The position numbers and the translations under genes are program-made. Positions 1 to 6,087 of a stretch of DNA of 7,681 nucleotides are shown in pieces. Under the pieces are notes generated by a model, which saw only the letters and a list, made by a program, of their open reading frames with translations, did no database searches and was not told where the DNA came from. The stretch lies in the NCBI GenBank assembly GCA_946482165.1, contig CAMLQS010000242.1, positions 1-7,681 on the forward strand. Reading direction: 5' to 3'. The first letter of the stretch is position 1. Each line of letters opens with the position of its first letter. Source of the DNA: an uncultured Verrucomicrobiota bacterium (lineage in GTDB: Bacteria; Verrucomicrobiota; Verrucomicrobiae; Opitutales; Opitutaceae).

Positions 1-1
1 G

Positions 2-709
2 CGCCTCCTGCTGCAGGCGACCCTGGGCGGCTGGGGCGAGTTCGAAACCCAGGGCAAGACGTGGCGGGTGGAGGAGGGGCAGGCGTTTCTCGCGATCCTT
101 CCCTCGCGGCATGTCTACCGTCTGCCGGCGGAGAGCGCGGAGTGGAGTTTTTTCTGGCTGAATTGCGGCCACCCTTGGGTGGTGGAGCGCGGGCGACAGC
201 TCGCGGCGCGGCACGGGCCGGTGTTTCCGCTGGCGGCGGACACGAAGCTGATGGCGGTCTGCCGCGTGTTTTTCGAGCGGGTCTGCCAGGGCCGCTTCGA
301 GGACGCGTGCGCGGAGGAGATGGCCATGCTGGAGTGGGTGATCGAGCTGCAGCGCCACCTGCATGACCTCGCGCATCCGCGCGGGCGGCGCGAGCGGTTG
401 CTGGAGGAGCTGCGCGAATTCACCCGGGCGAATCTCGGTCGCGCGTTCGGGATCGAGGAGTTTGCGCGGCGGCACGGGTTGTCGCGCAGCCACTTCAGCC
501 ACCGGTTCAGCGAGGCGACAGGTTTGGCGCCGGGGGCGTTTGTGCTGGAGACGCGGCTGGCGGAGGCGCGCCGCTTGCTGCGCGAATCCGGCGCGCCGCT
601 GAAGGAAGTCGCCGAGCGCACGGGTTTCGCGGACGCGAACCACCTCTGCAAAGCGTTCCGGCGCGCGTTCCACATGAGCCCGGGCGTGTATCGGCGGCAG
701 GTGAGTTGA
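2..709 (+). CDS. AraC/XylS-family transcriptional regulator, 5' end outside window
   Basis: The frame is open from the first complete codon (base 2) to TGA at 707-709, giving 235 residues with no start inside the window that must be used. The GTG at 68 would cut into the sensor domain, so the gene almost certainly begins upstream. The first ~120 visible residues look like the cupin-type AraC ligand-binding domain (pattern LLLQATLGGWGEF, then VEEGQAFLAILPS and EWSFFWLN). The last ~100 residues carry the two helix-turn-helix units of the family: FGIEEFARRHGLSRSHFSHRF, followed by LKEVAERTGFADANHLCKAF and the closing FHMSPGVYRRQ. Members of this family bind DNA as dimers in the cytoplasm and often respond to a sugar or other small molecule; the ligand cannot be read here. 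A terminator-like hairpin follows and the kinase starts 90 bases later, so it is probably its own transcription unit. The family is secure and the target is unknown. Confidence 0.95.
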   Translation, partial: RLLLQATLGGWGEFETQGKTWRVEEGQAFLAILPSRHVYRLPAESAEWSFFWLNCGHPWVVERGRQLAARHGPVFPLAADTKLMAVCRVFFERVCQGRFEDACAEEMAMLEWVIELQRHLHDLAHPRGRRERLLEELREFTRANLGRAFGIEEFARRHGLSRSHFSHRFSEATGLAPGAFVLETRLAEARRLLRESGAPLKEVAERTGFADANHLCKAFRRAFHMSPGVYRRQVS

Positions 710-728
710 GCCGACGCGGCGCGGCGCG

Positions 729-758
729 GGCCGCGCGAGATTTCGCGGCGCCCCTTTT
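729..758 (+). terminator. Putative intrinsic terminator after the AraC-type gene
   Basis: A stem CGCGA (734-738) pairs with TCGCG (743-747) around a GATT loop. The stem continues after a 2x2 internal loop with GGC (729-731) and GCC (750-752). The sequence then runs CC followed by four T (755-758). It lies 20 bases after the AraC-type stop. The short T run makes it a modest rather than strong intrinsic terminator. Confidence 0.5.
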
Positions 759-766
759 GCGGGCTT

Positions 767-791
767 GGCCTGGAGGCCGGACGGCCTAGGG
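767..791 (+). promoter_or_regulatory. Three GGCC copies at 8-base spacing next to the kinase ribosome binding site
   Basis: GGCC occurs at 767-770, 775-778 and 783-786. Adjacent copies can pair into alternative hairpins: GGCC-tgga-GGCC, or AGGCC-ggac-GGCCT (774-787). The second hairpin ends just before the likely Shine-Dalgarno AGGG (788-791), which is 8 bases from the GTG start at 800. It could hinder ribosome access or serve as a small operator. Both roles are inferred, and short GGCC repeats also arise by chance in DNA this GC-rich. Confidence 0.25.
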
Positions 792-799
792 TCGGCGAG

Positions 800-3796
800 G
801 TGGCGCGGTTCTGTTTTCTTTTGTGGATGTGTCTGGGTGGGTGGGGACTGGTTCAGGCGAACCCGCTTCCCGCGTGGACGGAGATTTCCGTGGCCAAGGA
901 TCAACTCGTCCACACGTGGGAGATCGACGACGGGTTGCTGCACAACCGCGTCCTGGGCGTCGCGCAGACCGCCGACGGCTATCTCTGGTTCGCGACATTT
1001 TACGGGCTCGTGCGTTTCGACGGCGTGCGTTTCACGCCCTTCTGGGAAAGAATCTCCACGACGGAGGAGCGGGATCAGGTCGATGCGGTGCTGGCGTCGC
1101 GCGACGGCGCCCTTTGGATAGGGACGGGCCGCGGAGGCGTGGGGCGGTGGCGGGCCGGGCGTTTCGAGATCATCGTGCCGGAGTCGCCGCAGGGGGAGCC
1201 GATCAACGCCTTCGCCGAGGACGGCGAGGGCGCCGTCTGGTTCGGCGCGGGCGGGGCGCCGCGGGTCGGGCGTTGGCGAGACGGGCAGGTCGTCTGGTTT
1301 TCCCGGGAAGACGGCCTCAGCACTGCGCGGAGGGCGGGGACCCGCACCAAGGTGGTCGCGACACGGGCGGGCCGCCTGTGGTTCGCCAACACGGACGCCT
1401 GCGGCTGGTTTGACGGGAAACGCTTCGTTCCGGTCGAGCCCGAGGGCGAGCCTTACATCCATCTGGCGGCGAGCGCGGGCGGCGGCGTGTGGGCGCTCCG
1501 CGGTCCCTCCCTGCTGCGCTACGACGCGGACGGGCGCAAGGAGGTGGTCGTGAAGGACGTGGGGACCGTGTCGGTGCATACTCTTTTCGAGGACTCCGCG
1601 GGGGCGCTTTGGATCGGGACGAACAACGCGGGCCTGATCCGCTACCGGGACGGCGAGGTCTCCCGGGTGCCGGTGGACAGCGCGGTCATTGCGTTGTTCG
1701 AGGACGACGAGGGCGCGCTGTGGGCGGGCACCCAGGCCGGCGGGGTGCTTTGCGTGCGCCCCCGGCGTCTTCACCTCCGGACCACGGCGGACGGGCTGCG
1801 AGACGCCGACACGTATTCGGTTTGCGAGGACGCCGAGGGCCGGTTGTGGCTGGCGGGTCGAAACCGCATGCTGGTGCGCGGAGACGACGCCACGAATCGT
1901 TCATTCTCCCCGATACCGGGCTGGGACAGCGAGTGGCCCACCATGACGGTGAGTCGCGCCCCGGAGGGCGGAATGTGGCTGGGCACGCTGGGCGGGCTGG
2001 TGCGTTGGCAAAACGGCGAGCTCCGGCGCCAGGAGTTTCGGCAGGCTCTCACCGCCCTGCTGACGGATCGCGCGGGGGACCTGTGGATGGCGACGACCGG
2101 CGGCGCGTTGTTCATCCGCCGCGGCGACGAGGAGTATGCGCCCGTCGAGGTGCCGGAGGGAAAGCCGAGGCTCATCGCCCTCGCGGAGGACGCGGCGGGG
2201 CGGATCTGGGCGGGCGGGCTGGACGGGCATGTGTTCGTGCGCGACGGGGAAAAATTCGAGCCGGTCGCCCTGCCGGGCGTCCGCGCCGGGGACCCGATCC
2301 GATTTATCATTCCGGACGGTCCGGAGACGGTGTGGATCGGCGTTTATAAACGCGGGCTCTATCGTTGGCGCGGCGGGAGGGTCTCGCGCCTGCCGGAGGG
2401 CGCGGGCTTGCCGGGCGAGGATGTCCGGACGATCGCCCCCGGCGATTTCGACGACCTCTGGATCGGCACGGCGGAGGGGCTGTTTCAGGTGTCGCGCGCC
2501 GGTTTGGACGCGGTGCTGGACGGGCGCGAGTCCACGCTTCCGGTGCGCGCCTACGGACGCGCGGACGGCATGCCGGCCGCCGAGTTCGCGCTTGGGTTTC
2601 GCGGAGCGACGACGCGCACCCGCAACGGCCATCTGTGGTTCGCGACGGCGCGCGGGGCGCTCGACGTGGATCTGCGTTCGTTGGCGGACAAGCCGGTGGC
2701 GCGGCGGGTCTGGATCGAGGAGGTCTGGAGCGGGGACGCGTTGGTCGCGCGAGGAGGCTCCGGCTCGGGCCCGCTCGAGCTGCCGCCGCACGCGGCGCGT
2801 CTGAAGATAACCTATTCCCTGCCCCAGGCGGGGAAGGCGGAGCGTCTGCGTTTCCGCTATCGTCTGCTGGGCGTTGGCGACGACGGTTGGGTGGAGAACG
2901 GGGGCCTTCGCGCGGCGGCGTTTCCTCACCTGCCGGCGGGAGCCTACCGTTTCGAGGTCATGGCGGGGCCGGGGGATGGCACTTGGCCGATGGCGGGCGC
3001 GGGGCTGGATTTCACGGTGCGGGCGGCCTGGTGGGAGACCGCGGCCGCCCGCGCCGGCATGATCCTGCTGGGGATCGGCGCGGTGACCTTCGTGGTGCGG
3101 GCGCTGGTCTTGTGGCGCGTGAAGGCGAGGATCCGCCGCTTGCGGGAATCGCGCGAACTCGAGCGCGAGCGCGCCCGGATCGCGCGCGACATGCACGATG
3201 AGCTCGGCGCGAACCTGACCCATATCGAGATGATCAGCGAGTTCGCCGACGAGGAGGCTCCCGAAGTCGCGCGCGAGCGTCTGCGGGAGGTCGCCTCCAT
3301 CGCGCGCCAGACGGTGGACTCGCTCGACGAGATCGTCTGGGCGGTGAATCCCCGCTACGACACCCTGTCGGCGCTGGTGGAGTATCTGGGCATGTTCGCG
3401 GCCTCGTTTTTGGCCGCGGCCAAGATCAGGTGCAAAATCGAGCTGCCCGCGGAGCTGCCGCCGCGGCCCTTGTCGGCCGGCGTCCGCTACCACCTCTTCC
3501 TCGCCGTGAAGGAATCCCTGAACAACGCGGCGAAGCACGCCGGCGCCACCCTGGTTCGTTTGCAGGTGGCGTGGGACGGGGAGCGTTTGCGCGTCGTCGT
3601 GGCGGACGACGGCCGCGGTTTCGACGTCGACGTCGCTTCCAAGGCGGGGGCGAACGGGTTGCTTAATCTGCGGGAACGCATGGCCGAGCTTCATGGCGAA
3701 TGCCGGATCGAGAGCGGCCCGGGCCAGGGCACGCGGGTGGTTTTGGAATTGCCGCTGTCGCCGGAGCGATCCGGCCTAGGAGCATTATCGGCATGA
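800..3796 (+). CDS. Membrane sensor histidine kinase with 14 propeller repeats, Y_Y_Y domain and HisKA_3/HATPase core
   Basis: This 998-residue protein would sense a periplasmic ligand and phosphorylate the response regulator encoded next. Residues 1-20 are a signal peptide (MARFCFLLWM... ending LVQA). The GTG start is chosen because it supplies the complete signal peptide; the next ATG (827) would remove half of it. Residues 40-625 hold 14 blade motifs of the Reg_prop type (consensus DxxGxLWxGT; near 58, 101, 141, 189, 226, 265, 302, 343, 387, 423, 463, 507, 550 and 607), enough for two seven-bladed propellers. A Y_Y_Y-type domain follows at about 660-741, one membrane helix at about 749-772, and then a charged linker. 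The HisKA_3 box ARIARDMHDELGANLT places the phospho-acceptor at H799. The ATPase has an N box (KESLNNAAKH, 904-913), DDGRGF (936-941) and GQGT (975-978). No receiver or DNA-binding domain is fused. The sensor layout matches Bacteroides hybrid polysaccharide sensors. The ligand is unknown; a glycan fragment is an inference. Confidence 0.95.
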   Translation: MARFCFLLWMCLGGWGLVQANPLPAWTEISVAKDQLVHTWEIDDGLLHNRVLGVAQTADGYLWFATFYGLVRFDGVRFTPFWERISTTEERDQVDAVLASRDGALWIGTGRGGVGRWRAGRFEIIVPESPQGEPINAFAEDGEGAVWFGAGGAPRVGRWRDGQVVWFSREDGLSTARRAGTRTKVVATRAGRLWFANTDACGWFDGKRFVPVEPEGEPYIHLAASAGGGVWALRGPSLLRYDADGRKEVVVKDVGTVSVHTLFEDSAGALWIGTNNAGLIRYRDGEVSRVPVDSAVIALFEDDEGALWAGTQAGGVLCVRPRRLHLRTTADGLRDADTYSVCEDAEGRLWLAGRNRMLVRGDDATNRSFSPIPGWDSEWPTMTVSRAPEGGMWLGTLGGLVRWQNGELRRQEFRQALTALLTDRAGDLWMATTGGALFIRRGDEEYAPVEVPEGKPRLIALAEDAAGRIWAGGLDGHVFVRDGEKFEPVALPGVRAGDPIRFIIPDGPETVWIGVYKRGLYRWRGGRVSRLPEGAGLPGEDVRTIAPGDFDDLWIGTAEGLFQVSRAGLDAVLDGRESTLPVRAYGRADGMPAAEFALGFRGATTRTRNGHLWFATARGALDVDLRSLADKPVARRVWIEEVWSGDALVARGGSGSGPLELPPHAARLKITYSLPQAGKAERLRFRYRLLGVGDDGWVENGGLRAAAFPHLPAGAYRFEVMAGPGDGTWPMAGAGLDFTVRAAWWETAAARAGMILLGIGAVTFVVRALVLWRVKARIRRLRESRELERERARIARDMHDELGANLTHIEMISEFADEEAPEVARERLREVASIARQTVDSLDEIVWAVNPRYDTLSALVEYLGMFAASFLAAAKIRCKIELPAELPPRPLSAGVRYHLFLAVKESLNNAAKHAGATLVRLQVAWDGERLRVVVADDGRGFDVDVASKAGANGLLNLRERMAELHGECRIESGPGQGTRVVLELPLSPERSGLGALSA
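3778..3796 (+). promoter_or_regulatory. Ribosome binding site and ATGA stop/start overlap coupling kinase and regulator
   Basis: AGGAG at 3778-3782 sits 10 bases before ATG 3793-3795, and the kinase stop TGA occupies 3794-3796. This fixes the regulator start at 3793 and points to translational coupling in one operon. The nine bases CGGCCTAGG just before this start (3772-3780) also occur before the kinase start (782-790). Confidence 0.8.
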
Positions 3797-4416
3797 TCCG
3801 CGTTCGCCTCGTAGAAGACCACCGTCCCACGCGCGAGACCCTGCTGAAAATGCTGCGGTCCGCGCCGGACATCGTGTGCATCGGCGCCCATGAGAACGCC
3901 GAGGAGGCGGAGCGCGAGATCGCCGCCAGCGCGCCGGATGTGGTGCTGATGGACATCAACCTGCCCGGACGCAGCGGCATCGAATCGGTGGCGCGGATCA
4001 AGCGCGCCCATCCCAAGGTGGAGTGCATCATGCTCACGACCTACGAGGACACCGAGCAGATATTCGAGGCGCTGCGGGCGGGGGCCAGCGGCTACCTGTT
4101 GAAACGCAGCGCGCGGCAGGAACTGATCCCGGCGATCCGCGACGTGCAACGCGGGGGCGCGCCCATGTCGATCAAGATCGCCCGGCGCGTGGTCACGCAT
4201 TTTCACCAGATCCGGAAACCGGCGAACGAGATGGAGACGCTCACGAAGCGCGAGAGCGAGATTCTGGAAAGCCTGGCCGGCGGTCTTTCCGACAAGGAAA
4301 TCGGGGAGCAGCTCGGCGTGAGCCGGCATACGGTGAATACGCACCTGCGCCATATCTACGAAAAGCTCCACGTTCAGACGCGAACCGAGGCGGTCGTGCG
4401 GTTTCTCAAAAAGTGA
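3793..4416 (+). CDS. NarL/FixJ-family response regulator (receiver plus LuxR-type HTH)
   Basis: The product has 207 residues, the normal length for this family. The receiver domain covers about 1-120. It has the acidic pair E8-D9, the phospho-acceptor D54 in VLMDINLPG, T82 in MLTTYED, and K104 in GYLLKRS, so all residues needed for phosphorylation and switching are present. The LuxR-type DNA-binding domain spans about 147-205 and reads LTKRESEILESLAGGLSDKE, then IGEQLGVSRHTVNTHLRHIYEKL. The start at 3793 is chosen for its AGGAG site and because the receiver's first strand (IRVRLVED) begins right there; an in-frame ATG at 3700 would add 31 non-homologous residues inside the kinase gene. Its 4-base overlap with the kinase makes the two a cognate pair: HisKA_3 kinases typically partner with NarL-type regulators. 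It should bind promoter DNA as a dimer once phosphorylated. Its target promoters are not identifiable here. Confidence 0.97.
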   Translation: MIRVRLVEDHRPTRETLLKMLRSAPDIVCIGAHENAEEAEREIAASAPDVVLMDINLPGRSGIESVARIKRAHPKVECIMLTTYEDTEQIFEALRAGASGYLLKRSARQELIPAIRDVQRGGAPMSIKIARRVVTHFHQIRKPANEMETLTKRESEILESLAGGLSDKEIGEQLGVSRHTVNTHLRHIYEKLHVQTRTEAVVRFLKK

Positions 4417-4442
4417 AGGGGCGAAAGAGATTGGGAGGCTGA

Positions 4443-4460
4443 CGCCTTCCGCGGAAGGCG
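4443..4460. terminator. Perfect 18-base palindrome after the response-regulator gene
   Basis: CGCCTTCCGCGGAAGGCG is its own reverse complement and begins 27 bases after the regulator stop. As RNA it would form a 7-bp stem with a CGCG loop. No T run follows, so it is not a classical intrinsic terminator. It could instead be a 3'-end stabiliser, a weak or Rho-assisted stop, or a dimeric protein's operator. Confidence 0.4.
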
Positions 4461-4514
4461 GGGCGAGGCGACGGGGTGCGGGGCGGTTTCGGTCCGGCGG
4501 CATCGCGAATTCAA

Positions 4515-4563
4515 GTGATACCGAGAAGGCGGCGCCTGTGGTCTACTCAGGCAGGTATCCCAC
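4515..4563. promoter_or_regulatory. Nested imperfect inverted repeat upstream of the LacI-type gene
   Basis: GTGATACC (4515-4522) pairs with GGTATCCCAC (4554-4563), allowing two unpaired bases. Inside it, GCCTG (4534-4538) pairs with CAGGC (4548-4552). The element ends 40 bases before the GTG at 4604. The position would suit an autoregulatory operator or a leader hairpin, but the arms do not show the central CG of a typical LacI-family operator. No convincing -35/-10 pair was seen nearby. Confidence 0.3.
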
Positions 4564-4603
4564 GCCGCTTCCGACCCCTTTGTTTCCCTGTTAGTTTGGA
4601 GCG

Positions 4604-5734
4604 GTGGACGCGGGCCCCCCTTATCCCATGGTCCAACCTTTTGAATATCGAACGGAAGATGACGATTCCCCTGAGTCCCCCGTTGAGAGGCGGGTGACCA
4701 TACGCGATATCGCCGAAAGAACCGGAGTCTCGCACGTGACCGTTTCTTATGCGCTGCGCGGCATGGCGCGGGTGTCGACGGCCCTGCGGGAACGTATATG
4801 CGAGGAAGCCCGTAGAATGGGCTATCGCCCGGACCCCATGCTGAGGGCGCTAAGCACCTATCGGCGGGCCCAGCACCAGGAGACCCGCATACAGTCTGCT
4901 TTGGCTTGGCTGAGTTGCTGGGATTTGCCGGAGGCGATGCACACCCGAAAGGAGTTCCACGCGTATTGGCTCGGCGTGAAGACCGTCGCGGAGAACAACG
5001 GGTATCGCTTGGAATCCCTGGCGCCGAACGAACGGCTTTCGGTGGGCCACATCCAGCAGATCATGCGGGCGCGGAACATCCGAGGAGTGCTGATCCCGCC
5101 GCCGCAGAGCACGTTCTCCCAAGACCTGAGCTGCTTCGACTGGAGCAAGTTCGCGGTGGTGAAATTCGGCCACGCCTTCGACCGGTTGCCCGTCAATCTT
5201 GTGACCAGCGCGCATACCCATAACGCAGCGCTGGCCGTCCGGAAAATGACGGAGCGAGGGTATCGTCGCGTGGGCTTTGTGAGCACCGAATACTCGATTC
5301 GTCGCACGTTGTTTCTCAGCGGAGTTCTTCTCGCGCAGACGGATATCGAGGAGCGGGATCGCGTGCCTTTCCTGAGCCTTTCGGAGGCCGACGTGAAAAG
5401 CGGCGACCCCGAGCGGCTGCGCGCATGGATCGAGAGGGCGAAGCCGGATGCGATCCTGAGCAATTTAAGCGAGGTTCCGGCGATGGTTCGGCAGGCGGGT
5501 TACGATATCCCGGGCGACATCGGTTTCGCGGCCTTGAGTGTTCACGATGGCAACTCGGACGCAGGCATCGACCAGAAGCCGTTCGAGATCGGCAAAGCCG
5601 CCTGCGAATTGGTCGTTTCTCTCATCCTGTATGGTGGCTGGGGGTATCCCGAGGCGCCGCGGGAAGTGTTGATCGAGGGTTCTTGGGTGGATGGATCCAT
5701 GCTGCCGGTGCGGGCACCTGCGAAAGCGGGGTAA
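4604..5734 (+). CDS. LacI/GalR-family transcriptional regulator
   Basis: The open frame encodes 376 residues from GTG 4604 and ends with TAA at 5732. The DNA-binding domain lies at about 31-78: VTIRDIAERTGVSHVTVSYA is the family's helix-turn-helix, and ICEEARRMGYRPDP leads into the hinge. The hinge then reads MLRALSTYRR instead of the common NxxARxL pattern, a form I associate with Verrucomicrobial members. Residues ~95-360 form the periplasmic-binding-protein-like sensor domain, with GVLIPPP, a RGYRRVGFVS strand, PDAILSNLSEVP, IPGDIGFAALS and a late GIDQKPFEIGKAACE helix. Such proteins repress or activate sugar-catabolism genes in response to a small effector. The start is uncertain. GTG 4604 has GGAG only two bases upstream; ATG 4628 lacks a site; GTG 4694 follows GAGAGG and would begin exactly at the HTH, giving 346 residues. 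Regulation of the downstream dehydrogenase is inferred from position only. Family assignment is strong. Confidence 0.93.
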   Translation: MDAGPPYPMVQPFEYRTEDDDSPESPVERRVTIRDIAERTGVSHVTVSYALRGMARVSTALRERICEEARRMGYRPDPMLRALSTYRRAQHQETRIQSALAWLSCWDLPEAMHTRKEFHAYWLGVKTVAENNGYRLESLAPNERLSVGHIQQIMRARNIRGVLIPPPQSTFSQDLSCFDWSKFAVVKFGHAFDRLPVNLVTSAHTHNAALAVRKMTERGYRRVGFVSTEYSIRRTLFLSGVLLAQTDIEERDRVPFLSLSEADVKSGDPERLRAWIERAKPDAILSNLSEVPAMVRQAGYDIPGDIGFAALSVHDGNSDAGIDQKPFEIGKAACELVVSLILYGGWGYPEAPREVLIEGSWVDGSMLPVRAPAKAG

Positions 5735-5767
5735 TTCAAGGGCTGATTGCCTTCGGGTTATGGGTCG

Positions 5768-5789
5768 ACGGGCGGGGCCCGCCGCCCGT
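5768..5789. terminator. GC-rich hairpin 33 bases after the LacI-type gene
   Basis: ACGGGCGG (5768-5775) and CCGCCCGT (5782-5789) form a perfect 8-bp stem with a 6-base loop. The position suits transcription termination, but there is no downstream T run, so a Rho-independent role is doubtful. Confidence 0.4.
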
Positions 5790-5824
5790 GGCTCGATCCT
5801 CAGGCAGCGGGCACAAGGACGCGC

Positions 5825-5883
5825 CCGTCCGCCTTGGGATGACTTCGAGCAAGGATGGAGCGCCGGGCCGCCCAAGCGGACGG
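5825..5883. repeat. Long imperfect inverted repeat in the intergenic region
   Basis: CCGTCCGCCTTGGG (5825-5838) pairs with CCCAAGCGGACGG (5871-5883): 13 base pairs with a single bulged C and a 32-base spacer. The length is above what I would expect by chance in a 350-base gap. It could be a dispersed intergenic repeat, a termination or processing structure, or part of a small RNA. No transposase or target-site duplication accompanies it. Confidence 0.5.
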
Positions 5884-6087
5884 ACGGCTTCCGTAATCTG
5901 CGGCGCGCCCGGCAGAAGTCTATTTCCGCTCAGCCGCCGGTATCATCGGAGGGAAGATGCCCCGCAGGGTGGACAGACTAACATAGTAAACTGCCGGCGG
6001 GATGGTGAACGGCGGGGCGGGAGGCTAAGAGCAGAACATTCACCGGTCCGCTTCCTTGCGAGGCCCGGAAGCCCCCCGTCTTCCTCC

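Larger units (their letters stand above)
5735..6087. other. 353-base non-coding stretch between the LacI-type and dehydrogenase genes
   Basis: No gene is supported here. The dehydrogenase frame stays open through it, but the translation is low-complexity and proline/arginine/glycine-rich, with no domain. It contains two inverted repeats (5768-5789 and 5825-5883, listed separately). There is a small AT-rich island around 5978-5990, and a hairpin GCTTCC/GGAAGC (6050-6055 with 6067-6072) ends 15 bases before the next ATG. No promoter with acceptable spacing was found, although a promoter for the dehydrogenase would be expected here. Confidence 0.7.

Noticed and set aside
1901..3694. A 597-codon open frame on the minus strand opposite the kinase gene
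   Set aside because: It mirrors the codon periodicity of the kinase in GC-rich DNA, its translation is rich in Arg/Pro/Gly/His with no domain, and the plus-strand kinase has clear motifs across the same bases.
3700..3792. An upstream in-frame ATG that would extend the response regulator by 31 residues
   Set aside because: The added residues overlap the kinase's ATPase coding region and match no receiver; ATG 3793 has a good AGGAG site and begins at the first receiver strand.
800..4416. A single hybrid two-component protein, by analogy with Bacteroides
   Set aside because: The kinase has its own TGA at 3794-3796 directly after its ATPase domain, and the regulator is a separate chain with a LuxR-type, not AraC-type, output.
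5970..5998. A promoter based on TGGACA at 5970-5975 and the AT-rich bases 5978-5990
   Set aside because: No -10-like hexamer occurs at 16-18 base spacing; the TAGTAA at 5984 is only 8 bases away.
5425..6087. A 221-codon open extension upstream of the dehydrogenase frame
   Set aside because: It overlaps the LacI-type gene in another frame and then runs through intergenic inverted repeats; the translation has no domain. Absence of stops is expected at this GC content.
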